Source: Costus lasius (taxonomy: Eukaryota > Streptophyta > Magnoliopsida > Zingiberales > Costaceae). From it: DNA of 64,000 nucleotides. The DNA lies in contig CM050446.2 of assembly GCA_027563935.2 (NCBI GenBank), forward strand, positions 128,666,499 through 128,730,498, given 5' to 3'. Positions 12,803 through 24,686 of the stretch are shown in pieces. The notes beneath the pieces were generated by a model that saw nothing but the letters and a program-made list of their open reading frames with translations, did not search any database and was not told where the DNA came from. How positions within the stretch are numbered: position 1 is the stretch's first letter; every line of letters begins with the position of its first letter. Position numbers and translations under genes: made by a program.

Positions 12803-15800
12803 ATCTTCCTCAAATATCAAATTAAACTACCTTCCAATATTTCTTGTTGTTCTTCCTCAACACTCATACTCTTTTCATCTTGTATAGATATAGTTTTCCA
12901 ATATTGGTGTTATATTTTTGTCTGAGAATAAAAGATTATAATTTTGCGCTAGCTTTCTTCTATCTTTTGTGTCAACCTATAGTTGTGCTACAAAATTAGG
13001 TAAAACTTTTCTAGTATTGTTTGAATGGGAAAAGGTTGCCACATTAATGATAAATAATGTAATTTTTTTTACTTTTTAAAGCTACATATCATGACAGGAA
13101 AAGAAGCTAGAATGACAATCTTAGAGTTGATGAAATGAAAATGAACAACGATGATCTAGATCTATAGTGTGATGGCAAGTAATTTCAACACATTCATAAG
13201 TAAAAAAAAGTAGCAAAAGATGATCAAGCATAAGAAAGGTGTTACTGTAGCGAATTTAGGACAACTTTAGAAAGTCTAATTTACTGTAAACCAACTTAAT
13301 AATCATGGATCTATAGACAACTTGAAAGATTTAATAAATTACATCTAATAATACTTTATATAATACAGGTCTTACCATTAAACAAGGTAAAATGTAGTGC
13401 TCATCCACAAGTGAGGTCTTCAATTGTCCAGTTCTAGTTGTAGTTTTTTTTGCCAGGCAGACCTACTTAAGTGAAAGAATTGTCAACATGGGTAGTTAGC
13501 GAGAACGGGAAATTCAAAACTTATAGAGAATGATGGATTTTCATGCCACAGTAAATTAAAAAATTAAAGAAAATAGCAGCCTCTTAAACAGCTAATTTAT
13601 CAACAGGTCTGACCTATCAAATGGAGTCTTCTCAAGGCGCATAGCTCCAATTTTTTATTGATCTTCTTCTGAATGCAAGAACCTGTCAGTTTTCCTAAGC
13701 AACATAAAGTGAGGTTCAGGTTGGGCAGCAGTATCATGCGGCTGATGGGAACTACCAATATATAGTATTTGTGACATTTCTGCAACTTATACTTCATCTG
13801 TAGGAGATATGACTAGTTCAGCTTTGTTAATGTGAACTAGCACATCTTCAATACCAGCATACAGATTGCACAGTTGAGAATCTTTGCTTGCTCAATAGAA
13901 GTATTGAAATAAACATATCATAATTTCTGTAAGAAACTTGCTGTCTAAGAAGCATAAGGGAAAGCCTTTTGTCCAATAAATATCATTAATCCCTAGCCTC
14001 TCAAACTCCTTTAACAATCGTGAGATTCTTTATGCTGCTTGGAGGGTTATATTTTGCACAAAGGCGTACTTCCTATCTTCTGATAATTGCCTCTAAAAAG
14101 AGAATATACGATAGAAGCTAATACTGGATTTATAAGAAAATTTATCCTACCCTGCATTTGTCGATGGGATTCAAGCAATTTATTGACAACCAGACATGCT
14201 ATATTATATTCCTAAAAGCAAAGAGGTGTGTTTTGGTGATGATATCACCATGCATATTGTCCTACAAAATAACACAACCTATCTAGGATTTCACGCAGTT
14301 TGTTTGCAGTGAAAGCAGCCTGCGCTAGGCCACTTCTTCCAACCACATAACCCTTTCTTTGACAATAAGGGCATGTGAAAAAAATTGTGTTCAAGTTGAC
14401 AATCAAAATTAAAAGCATAACACACTGAATTGTTAGCTGGGCCAAAATAACTTTATGGTGCTCACTTGCAATGAAACTAGATCATGTTCAGAAACTAGAG
14501 CGCCACATTCCCCTGAAAGCAATATCATTTGCAACTTCAATTTTGTGACAATGATGAAACATACAAATCAAGTTCATATATTTCAACATTTCCAAAGCTG
14601 CTTTTTATGATGCAAAATAAAGTATAACCTCCTTAGTTGGAGCTTAGCAAACATCTGAATACAACTATCTTTCAGGACTTCAACAACTATCTGAATACTT
14701 TTTATGAATAAGTATTGAAGAGAACATTGGCCAAACAAGAGTATTAAAGAGAGCAATTAACTATTTTCTAAACTGAAAAACATTTCAAAAGAAGGATATA
14801 ATTAATAGGAGAAATTTATGAAGATGGATATTATATTTACAAAAAAGCAAAATAGGAGTAAACTAACTTAGCCAATAGTCAAAAGAATCCACCTAAAGAT
14901 ACCAAACGCCAAAAAAATGTATTTTCAGTCTTTATAGTAAAGTAGTAATCTGTCTTCCCAATGTACTCAGCTTGGATTCGACCTCAAAGGCTACTTAGAC
15001 TGCTCTATATGTGCTCAAAAATTTGATCAAAGTAACAACTTTCAAGCGCCTGGTATAAGTGCATCCATCAAACAAGCATTTTGTTTATTGCACACTTTAC
15101 CAATATACTATCTTACATCTAACAAATGCTCTACTAATCAATCATACAGAAAAGAGAAAAACAAAGGCAGAAAAGAATCCACCTAAGGTGTTCCCAGCCT
15201 CACATGAATTTATCAAAGATTTGAGGATTTCTAAAGGAGCACTTTCATATGAAAAGAATTAGCATATTACCCTAAAGTATATTAGTTCACGGACAATCAG
15301 TATGCTTGAAAATCATGAACAGGTTCCCAAGTAGAGCAATGATCCTATGTTCAGGAACATTTAGGATGAGGATTTAAAAGAGTAATCAAGAAAAGTAGGC
15401 ACAGGAAAATCAAGTTCAGTATCCTTTCATGTTATAGAAGATTGTAGGAAGAGTATAATGCATGCATGATAAAAATAATACCTAATTTTATATGCTGCAC
15501 CCATTTTATTCCACAAGAGAATACATACAGAAACAAGACAACTGGCCAGAAGGTAATCTGAATTAATGAATCTTTGAAAAGATAAAGAAGGTAATTTGAA
15601 TTAAGTAAGATATTGAGAAACAAGGATCAAAATAAAAAACTTCTTAGCTTTAGACCCCTTGAAATTGTAATCAAGCACACAACTAAATGAGGTACCTTGC
15701 ACTTAAATGGCAGCCCAAGCATGTTCAGAGAATACAAAGGTGGATACTAATTGAACCAGAGTTTTGATCAGCTTCTATCATGTAAAGTACCTTGCAATAT

Positions 15801-16828
15801 CCAATGGAATATTGACAATTGGAAAATACGTATTATTTACGTTGCAATCAAATCATTTATGCTGTTCATGAAAATATTATGAACTCCTCACAACTGTGAT
15901 TTGAGAAGGAAGCTAACTTTTTAAGATTAGATGGCATTGTATCAAACAGTTAATATGAATAAAACACTTAATTCACTAAAATCAAGGGTCTCCACCAGAG
16001 GTTGATGCCACATTTTACAAGCAAATTGACCGTAAGAGAAAAAAAATAATTTCTAACCACAGAAAAAAGATGTATCATTTATGCTGGTCTTCTTATTCTT
16101 GATTTAATAAAATATTTTAAAAAAATACTTCAAACATAATTACTTAATGAGCTTAGCCCACTTAAAATAAAATGCTAAGTCATAACACATATATGAAAAT
16201 CATCAACATTATTATCAAGCCTAAAACTTAACACACATCAGATCAATGCTAAGACCTAACACATGCATGAATAATCGGACAATATCATAATAGTTCATTA
16301 TTATTTTATAGTATTCCATGCTTTTACTAGTATAAAAACAGAAGTTCAAGAATTTTGGGAAGAGTCACCAGAGAAAGATGCTGGTGCATTGCATCATTGA
16401 AGCAATGTCCCTGGAGATGAGCATCGAGTTGGCTTTAATTTCATGTTAAAGTATGTTAAGTCACTCTTTGGAAACAAGAAGAGGACTGACCAGAACAATT
16501 AAGAATGATTTGTATAGTGTGGCAAGCACTTTCTACAATAACTAAATTGAGATTATCACAAAAAAACATTTATCGTGACAAAATCCAAGATTGAATTATG
16601 TGAATATTAGCCAAAAATATTTCTGTAAGTAGTATAGGTAAAAAAAACTGTATATTTACAATTATGAAAATGAAACTAAAATGGACTTGAAAAACAGCTA
16701 TCCTCCAATAATTGTCTGTTTTCTGAATAAAAAATGATGATAAGGAAATAGATGGATCAAGACATTGAGTTTAACTTGTATCTTGTATCCATCATAACAT
16801 TAAAGGTTATAATTGAGTAGCTACTTAC
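12803..16828 (-). other. AT-rich DNA downstream of a lipase exon, probably intron or decayed 3' gene part
   Basis: This lies downstream (minus strand) of the lipase-like exon at 16829-16961. Two parts are duplicated in inverted orientation near the right end of the window: 12803-12912 matches 61955-62050 and 16373-16828 matches about 61596-61945. Scattered patches (for example 13600-13870 and 14280-14350, minus strand) look exon-like but could not be joined into a convincing reading frame or matched to a family. I cannot define further exons. Confidence 0.4.
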
Positions 16829-16961
16829 CCTCAGTCCTAAAAGTGATGCAATAGCACCTCCTAATGAATGCCTACAATAGGAATCTTGTACCCCTGACAT
16901 CTAGATCCAAGTCCCAACAAGGATGGCAAGAATCCAGATTCTTTCAGAGGGTGAGCCATAT
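16829..16961 (-). pseudogene. Class-3 lipase exon with a frameshift at the nucleophile elbow
   Basis: Read on the minus strand, the exon encodes a piece containing GYKIPIVG followed, one base out of frame, by HSLGGAIASLLGLR. GxSxG within GHSLGG is the nucleophile elbow of class-3 (alpha/beta-hydrolase) lipases; its serine attacks the acyl ester. A single base is missing between the two parts (about 16869-16874), which breaks the frame. The exon ends at a good donor (GTAAGTAG beyond 16829). The upstream acceptor is not a clean AG. A truncated inverted copy at 61546-61596 shares the same missing base, so the break predates the duplication. The exon would follow the one at 62645-62738 in the protein. 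The lipase family is well supported; the exact subfamily is not. Confidence 0.7.
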
Positions 16962-17254
16962 GCAGATACGCAAGTAAAGACATAAATACCCAGCACATAA
17001 TAGAAATGGAGTCATTAATTGTTCTATATCAATGAACTTATTGGCATTCCATATGCTGGAAAATTACAGCACATAATGTTACACAGTACAAGCCAAGCAG
17101 TGAAAATTATATGCTCAACAAACATGCAATGGCATGGAGATATTGGTTGGTAGTTGTTACTAGTACCTGCATCATATGGTTTGAAGAGAAAATATTGCCG
17201 AGTGATTTCACAAGAGAGGATTCAACATCATAAAAAGGATCGAGATCAAATATC

Positions 17255-17258
<4 letters not shown>

Positions 17259-17319
<61 letters not shown>
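17259..17319. repeat. (AT)n microsatellite
   Basis: About 60 bp of uninterrupted AT/TA dinucleotides followed by ACACACAC. The open frames running through it encode only YI repeats and are not genes. Confidence 0.95.
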
Positions 17320-17327
<8 letters not shown>

Positions 17328-17779
17328 AGTGACAAGTAACTCTGGCATGCCCCTCAAACTACAGAACTAAATCTCTAAAAACACAATCAACAGAAGAAAA
17401 AAGGAATAACTCACAATTAAAGACAAAACTGATTATGGAACCAGCAGTTTTCAGACTATATATTAAATAAAAGAATACCACCATCTTAAAACCAGATAAC
17501 GTCAACGAAGGGAAGAATGGAATATTTGTTTCGAAATCAATATACTTCACAAAAAAGAGAACATTTCTTGACAGAAGGAAAAGAACATCTTAGCTCCCAA
17601 ATTCAATTAGAATACGAAACGAACCCTCACCAGTAAATACCTAAAACCAGAAAAAAAAAAAAAAAACCCTAACCCATCTTCATCGGCGTCAAAGGACAGA
17701 TTAAAAGAAAAGAAATAAAGCCTAATATAATCTTCCTATATTTACAAAAGAACATTCAACTGGATTAAACAAATGCACA

Positions 17780-18080
17780 AGAAACGTACGAGACGACGCG
17801 TAGCTAAGGGAGGCCTCGAACCAAAGCTCGGCTCTTTAAACCTCTTCCTCGATCTCTGAATCTAGGTGCACAGAACTCGTAAGCCTCTTCCACCTGCAAG
17901 CCCTCCACGGTGCAGCCAACGCTCACCATCAGATCTTTCTAGTCGCCACCTTTCCCTATCCTTCGTTGCCCATTTCAATCGCAAGGGACAAGCAAGTAAA
18001 AAGACAGAGTAGCAAATAAGAAAGGGAGTGCAACGGTCACAAATTTGAACGGAGAGGCTTGGGGCAGTCGATTCAGCGGC
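17780..18080 (-). promoter_or_regulatory. GC-richer patch, possible 5' gene end (weak)
   Basis: This is a short island of balanced composition in AT-rich DNA. On the minus strand it has an ATG at about 17932 opening roughly 40 codons, and a pyrimidine-rich segment upstream. It could be a first exon or 5' untranslated region of a minus-strand gene, but no splice donor or protein family could be recognised. Confidence 0.2.
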
Positions 18081-19001
18081 TAATTTTCAGATTCTTTTAA
18101 TATTGTTGTTGTAGAGCTCGAGCGAAATTAGGTATTTAAGATTGATACTATCGTCTAGCATGTTTACGAGATATATATTTTTTTTTATCATATATTAAAA
18201 ATAATTATTATAGTTTGCATTTTTATAGTACAATATATTATTTTTATATAAAATCTTTTTAAATAGGTCAGGATCTTATTAATATTAAAATGAACAATAT
18301 TTTATTAGATTTAAATTTATAGCACAACAATATTACATTAAATATATTATAAATGTATAATACAAAACATAACAATAGTATGAAATATAATAATTAATAT
18401 TATCATAAAAATATCAATATCTAGCTAAATAAAACCCTCAATAATGAATTACATTTTTGATAGAATATTTCTTTTATTAGCTCATATAGTGTAATACTTA
18501 CAACTTTATAGAGTTGCTTCAAACAACTTATAATCCTAACATTGCCTAAATATAACTTGGTAGTTACTAAAGCACACACTATAATCCCTGTAATGCCTAA
18601 AACAACTTATTGCTTCAATTATAGTATACTATATATTTTAACTATTTACTTAGTTACCAACTAACTAAACCAAAGAAAAATGTATAAATGTGTTGCGATT
18701 AAGTATGAATAAAATGTTGTCTTATTTCCTTCCCTATTATATTGGGATACCTATAGTCTACAATGATATATAGTGCCAATAGTATAAGTCAATTATATAT
18801 ATATATAAACTTCAAAAAAAATCATAAACTACCAGTTCATGCATGTGTGGCATGCATTTAACGGCTCATCTCTAAAATAATAATTGCAAATAAATATGAG
18901 AAATAGAAAATGCTACAAAATTGGCTAAAAGTTGGTGCTTGATTTCTATCTTTGCACATGCTCCTAGCATAGGATCTTATATAATAGCATAGCTGGGCAA
19001 A
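18081..19001. repeat. AT-rich DNA containing dispersed repeat copy 2
   Basis: Very AT-rich. Positions about 18520-18735 repeat the sequence at 1-185 in direct orientation. Nothing else is recognised. Confidence 0.6.
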
Positions 19002-19006
19002 CCTAT

Positions 19007-19959
19007 TGTTAGGCCCGGATTAAGCTAAGCAAGCTTAATCAACCCAAATCAACGCCACGTCAGCCAAATGCACGCGCCGAATGAAATTTCGCCCAAACTC
19101 CCTGCGCGTTGACCAATTTTGACCGCCTCACGCCTCCAAGCGAACGCCCGCAGCGTTCGCTCGAGTCATCTTCCTCGCGCCGGCTCGGGGCCTGCCGGCA
19201 GGGGAAGGTTCGCCCGCGCCTTCCGCCCTCAGCCATCCACGTCGGCGTCGCCCGGGACGCCGGAAGGGATCGTTCGGAGGTGGAGAAGGCGACCTGAGAG
19301 ATCGCCGGGAACCGCTGGAAATGACGCCGGAAAACACGGAAAGTACGCCGGATCAGAGGGGAAAGCTTGCTGTTATTTATCTCCAATACAGTAGCCTTAA
19401 AACCCCTCTCCCTCTCCTCTCTGTACACGCTCCCTGTACACGTACACCGCTCACCCTCTCGTCGGACCTCGCCGTCGCCGGAACCCTCACCGGTCGGCTC
19501 GCTGGTCTACGTCGGAGGGAAGGAGGAGGACTCGCTCGCCTGGAGTCGCCGGAAGCTTCGCTCACCGCTCGTGGGAGTAAGCTCTCGTCCGGTGGGAACT
19601 CGCGCGTCGTTCTCGTTCGTGGGAGTTCGCTCGTGGAAGATGATCCCTGGGAAGAACCCGCGTCCCCTCTTTTCTCCTCTGTCACGCCGCTGCACTCTGC
19701 AACGGACGCCTCTGCACCGACGGGACGCGAGCAGGCCACCTGCTCTCTGCGCCGTCCACCTCTGGAAGCCAACGCGCCTCCGCCGTCCACCTCGGGAAGC
19801 CAACGCGCCTCCGCGCGCTCTGTCACCGGAGCCGGGTCGGGTCGCGTCTGCCGCCCGCTCCGTCTCCTGTGGACCCGCTCAAGGGGAGGAAGATGGGCTC
19901 GTTGGCCTCCGCCATGGCCCAATTACCGTCCACCCGACCCAACGTCTCTAGGTCTGACA
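19007..19959 (-). mobile_element. Solo LTR of the TGTCACGCCCC-type gag-only family
   Basis: A 953-bp GC-rich island starts TGTTAGGCCCGG and ends AGGTCTGACA. It is flanked by the perfect 5-bp duplication CCTAT (19002-19006 and 19960-19964). Internal phrases (CAAGCGAACGCCCGC, GCCTGCCGGCAGGGGAAGG, CCACGTCAGCC) match the minus-oriented LTRs at 57272-59950, which sets the orientation. No internal domain is present, so it is a recombination product. Open frames of 100-216 codons on both strands are composition effects of the GC-rich LTR. Confidence 0.85.
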
Positions 19960-19964
19960 CCTAT

Positions 19965-21490
19965 TCTCTAAATAAAAAAGTTATAATCTTGTAGCATGGG
20001 TGGAGATAGTCTCACTTACATGCCCAAAATTTATAAGATCCATCAGGGCTTGAACCAATTCAAACAAAACTATTTAGGGAGGTGAAGTAGCATAGGGAGA
20101 GGTGATGTAGATGGAAATTTATAAGATCCATATGGCGCAATCAGCAAGAACAAGAAAAGGGGTGCAGATTTGGCAGAGGTGATGTAGATGGAAATGAAGT
20201 AGCATAGGGAGAAGGAGGTTATAATCTGCCAGAAGAATTAACAAATGCAAATAAAGGAGATATAGTGCATGAGAATGATGCAAAAGGTGAAGTTTACAGG
20301 CAAAAGCACAACAGCTGCTAAGAGAGCAGAAGGATGGTAAAAGCAATAGCATAGACAATGTGGAAAATGGAAGTGCGAGCCTAGATGCCAGCAAAAATAA
20401 ATAAAAGATCAAAGCATAAAAGTGGAAGCACAATGTCAGGGACTAAGAGGTGCTTGTGTATATATTGTATATGCTACCCTTTTTGTTTCTTTGTTCAACA
20501 ACAGTATGTATCATGGACTAGCTCAAAGGGTCAAATTCATTGACATAGGCTAGGATTCATGAGGTACATATCGTACAATCAATAGAATGTGTAAAATCAA
20601 ACTACTCAACCCTTTTAAAGATTTGACTATGCCTAGAATCATTTTACCTTTTGGTATAATATTAAATGGATGAAATCATGAAAGTTCTTGGTTAAATTAG
20701 ACCTCGATCCTTATCAAATTCAAAATTAAAGGTTTCACACTTTTTATCCTTGTATTACTTTGTGCATGTTCATCCATCATTTTAGGTGTTTTTGTCTTAA
20801 CGAACCACCATATGTATTCTTTATGTAATAAGAGAGACAAATATTATTGGTTACATGAAACCATGATATGACAGTAGGTTTTAACCAAACCCTACCAGAG
20901 TGTCTCTTTCCCTGTTCTTCTTATATGCAATTGTTATTGTCTCATCCACCCTTTTACACTCAACTTCTTCCTCTTCTTCTTCACACATGTGATAGAATAT
21001 CAAAGGTGTTTTTTTGTTATTGCAAATAAATTCCTCTTCACACATGTGAAAGCATAATTTGTTGTGTTCACTAATTCCCTAATTTTCTTCTGAAAGATTC
21101 AGTGCTATGTATTTGTTTTATCTACTTTTTCAGCTTCGTTGAGATTGCCTTTTTAAATGCTTCTGAGATTTGGATATTTGGTTTGCTCTTTAAAAATTCA
21201 AATAATAATAAATATATTTATATAATAACTATTTATTATTAATTTATATTTTTACTAATAATAAATATTGTTATTATAGTTATTTTATTATTATTTATAT
21301 TTTAATGGGGGCCAAGTTCCATGATAAATAGTTAAAGCATTGCGTGAGGTGATGGCGGCCTATAACTCTATATGACTTCTTTATTTGTAATCTTCCACCA
21401 CCATTTGATAAGTAGAACTAATTGTGATTTGCGAGCTTTATGATTTCCCTTCCTCACTTTCTTTTATCTCAATAAATTTGACTATAGGAG
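19965..21490. other. Intergenic, no gene recognised
   Basis: A locally repetitive part at 20080-20230 repeats phrases such as GATGTAGATGGAAAT and GAAGTAGCATAGGGAGA. The rest is AT-rich, with a TAATAATAAATA-rich block at 21200-21300. No exon or element ends were found. Confidence 0.5.
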
Positions 21491-21927
21491 TAGGGCTAGC
21501 AAAATATAACACGACCATCCGCCAACACTACACGACACGATATGAGATTTTACAGGTTTGGATTAGACAAATCGTGTTTCATGTTGTAAATGTGTCGACC
21601 CATTTATAACCCACCAAATTTCGTGTTGTGTTGGCGGGTCAACCTGTGTTACCCGTATAATATATATATATAATACTATGTACAACCCATTTATGACCCG
21701 CTAATTTTCGTGTTGTATTATGTAACATGATTTGTATTATAGTGTATTGTATTGTATTGTGTGACATAACTTATTTATTAATTGTGTTATCCATGTCATG
21801 TCGTGTTTGTGTTTTGTATATCGACTCATATATATAAACGAGTTGTGTTCGTGTCAAGTATAATCGTGTCGCGTGTCAAGGATGACACGACCCATTATGA
21901 CACGTGAAACACGAATTGCTAGCCCTA
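21491..21927. mobile_element. hAT-like MITE
   Basis: A 437-bp element begins TAGGGCTAGCAA and ends TTGCTAGCCCTA, perfect 12-bp inverted ends. Subterminal CACGACC/GTCGTG and ACACGA motifs recur. The 8-bp flanks TATAGGAG (21483-21490) and TTTAAGAG (21928-21935) agree at six positions, as expected for an aged hAT target duplication. No transposase is encoded. Confidence 0.85.
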
Positions 21928-21935
21928 TTTAAGAG

Positions 21936-22749
21936 GCCTTGCAATCTAGTCCAATGGACTTATATGAGCTTGGTCATATGAACATGAGTTGAATTCTATC
22001 GGGCTTGAAATGCACTTAAGTAGTAGGCAATGAGAGTGATTGAGAGATATTTTCACCATTTTATGCCCTTCCAAGTGTTGGGTTTATGATAAGATGAAAC
22101 TAGAGGACCCACTAACATTTATTTTTGATAATGGATATTAGAGTTTGAGGTATACTACTTATAATAAATTTGGAATAGTAGCTCATTTTATGAGAAATTT
22201 ATGCTTCACCCCTTGTCTATTTTGTTGATTTGGTGATCATTGGAGTTGTATACTTTTTGAAACTATTGAAAATACCCCTCATGATACATACTACTTTAAG
22301 CATAGTGGAGATTTAGGGTTGACTTTGTGTTCCATAGTTTTTTCCCATCAATTTTGAGGGTTTTTTTTAATACAATTTATGTTTCTATGTGTGCAATTAT
22401 TTCTTATCATAGTATTTCATTTGTGAGTTGGATTGACATCTTTGTTGTTTCAAAAGAATTTTGAAGTTTGCAAGGTTTCACAAAACTACTTCAAGATTCT
22501 TGATAAGTGATGTTAGAGATTTGGTCTTATCTTGATTAAATAATGGAGAGTGCTTTTATGAAGACAACATAAATAACACAAAGAATCACATACGGAGAAA
22601 TAAGATGAAAAATCTTTTATTTGTTAACAACTACTAATGTTTGCTACTAAAGACTGAATCCAAATTAGTGAGGATTAGGAGTTGCATGAGCACATATGTA
22701 ACTATATTTGACAGTTTTTATGACAAAATATTTATAACTATATTTATAA
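21936..22749. other. Intergenic, possibly upstream part of a copia relic
   Basis: AT-rich with no readable frame. It may hold the decayed 5' part of the Ty1/copia relic that follows, but no LTR end was found. Confidence 0.4.
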
Positions 22750-23360
22750 TGAGACACAAATTTTGTGGAATAAACTTAAGATATTGTTTGCTTTGTAGAA
22801 AGGCATCAATAAGTTAAATTTGGCTAAGAAGATGATGTAATCAAAATATAAATAAAGGGATTTAATGGTGGATCACTTGAATGAGTTTCAAGTCTACCTA
22901 CGATAAAGAAGAAAATCTCAAGTTTCTTCTTTATCATAGGTAGAGATTCTATTCAAAGAATTAGGCAGTAAAGTAATTAGAAATTTGTGAAGTGTGGAGG
23001 CAAAAGTAGAAGCACGTTTAGATCAAAATGCAAGATCATAAAGTGTCATCATTTTAGAAATCCAGTTCATAGAAAAATGTATTATTACTAGTGGAAAAGA
23101 GAGAACAAAGACAATAATGAAAATGGAGAGAAAGGATAAAAAGGACAATAAGTTATCACTACTGCTGTATTTGTGAAGTTGAAGATGCTGTAAACTTCAC
23201 TTATGATGAAATATGTCGAGTGGTAGATACTACAACAAATGGTGCTACAAGCCATAGAAAATTCCTCTCTTCCTGTTTGGTGATGATAGATATTATAATG
23301 ACTTTGGCCAAAAAGTTTTTTGGATTGTATAGGACACAAGTATTAATTTTTCAAGTGGTA
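22750..23360 (+). pseudogene. Ty1/copia gag-protease relic
   Basis: Degraded plus-strand remnants occur in the order of a copia Gag-Pol. First comes a Gag piece with MVDHLNEFQ (about 22865), typical of the UBN2 Gag domain. Next is a decayed nucleocapsid region with KCHHF and a KDNNENG-like charged stretch (about 23030-23150). Last is a protease-like piece, CRVVDTTTNGATSHRKF (about 23215-23265), matching the shape of WVVDSGAS...H. The catalytic DSG is not intact, and stops and frameshifts interrupt every frame. A 20-bp inverted repeat at 22894-22945 can form a hairpin. Class is supported by the order of motifs; no LTR was identified. Confidence 0.6.
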
Positions 23361-23475
23361 GTTACATCCGAGAATGAAGAACCGCAAGGTATTATAAGTT
23401 TAATCCCTAATTTGCTTCCATAGAAGTATTCAATTAGTTAAGTACAATAGGATACCTGCTAATCTTTGTCCTTAG

Positions 23476-23496
23476 GTAGTCAAGGAAGATGCCTAG
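23476..23496 (+). pseudogene. 5' piece of an unrecognised host exon, cut by a retroelement
   Basis: A possible acceptor (CTTAG) is followed by GTAGTCAAGGAAGATG. The reading frame resumes after the LTR element at 27294-27391. The last five bases, CCTAG, are the target duplication. With the element removed the frame contains one TAG codon within CCTAG. I do not recognise the gene. Confidence 0.4.
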
Positions 23497-24632
23497 TGTC
23501 ACGCCCCGGTCGGATCGGCCTAAAAATAGCGCTTATCCGTTGTCTTAGGGCTGTCGGCGGAATACCGGAACGTGAACTTGCTAGGGTTTCCGGGCAAATC
23601 TTACCCCCAAATCCGAAACTCTAACTTCCCCGCTCAACTTTTTCCCCCAAAATGACAAATCGCACGAAAATCCTAACCTTAATTTGGGAAATCGGAAAGG
23701 ATTAAAACTCTTGATGACGTTAGCACGCCTCGTTTCGAACGCCGGACGCGTTTGAACGAGTTCTTCGTCTTCGCTGCGAACGACCGCACGCCGCCGCCTT
23801 CGTCCACCGGGGAAGGAAACACCGCTTCCCACTTCGCCTTTCGCCGGCGTCCGGACAGCCACCTACTTCCGGAATCGTCGTCGCCGAGGTTGTGAAGCAG
23901 AGGAGAACACGCCGCCGTTGGAGAGCGTCGCCAGATGCGTCGGAGAAGGTGGAGGCAGGGAACGCTGGTGAAGATAGGGAAAACGTCTCCTTATTAGCAT
24001 CCAAAACCCCTAAACCACTTTCCTCTAGCCTTCTCACTCCAACGGCGAAGTTCGCCGTCGTTACAGTCCCTCGACCTCTCTCAAACTCTTCTCTCTGCTC
24101 ACAGAACTCCTCGCATGCCTCCCCTCAGATCTCTCGATGTAGCCGATGCTCGCAGGGTCTCGATGCCGGATCTCCGCTCCTCCTCCTTGCTGTGCATCGA
24201 TCGCAGCTTTATAGAGCAGTCACGCCGCCACATCAACTCCTGATTTCTCCGCTCCGCGTCCGAAGCTTGCGGAGGAGACGACTCCGTTGCGTTGCTAGAC
24301 CTGGTCGCCGCCTCTCCTCTCGACGTCGTCTACGCCCGCGTCCGTCGCGACCGGGGACGACGATGCTGCCGCATCAGCCGCTGCTTCCGCGTCTATGCTG
24401 CTTCCGAAGACACCGCTCACCTGCTGACGAATCCTCCACTTCGAACGCTGCGGACGGAGCTTCTAATCTCATCCCGCACATGCGATCTCGGTCAACATCG
24501 CGGGTTGACCGCGCTTGGCCCCAATCCGCGCCTCCTTTTCATCTCTTTGAGCTGGGTTTGTGCGTGAGCTAGGCCTATCGGGCCTTGGGCTGATTTGGGC
24601 ATGGGCCGAATCGGAAATCCCAGGGCCTGACA
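23497..24632 (-). repeat. LTR (3' LTR of the minus-strand element)
   Basis: 1,136 bp, starting TGTCACGCCCCGG and ending GGGCCTGACA. It contains AAACCCTAA-type telobox motifs and the LTR-family core seen in the other members. Open frames on both strands are not supported as genes. Confidence 0.9.
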
Positions 24633-24686
24633 ATTCTCCCCCACCCAATTTGGACATCGCCCTCGATGTCCGGCACGGGCGGCTGC

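Noticed and set aside
12398..12925. Hydrophobic 175-codon frame
   Set aside because: Same low-complexity CTT artefact. Overlapping frames are also open.
17107..17339. Small frames containing repeated Tyr-Ile
   Set aside because: Produced by the (AT)n microsatellite.
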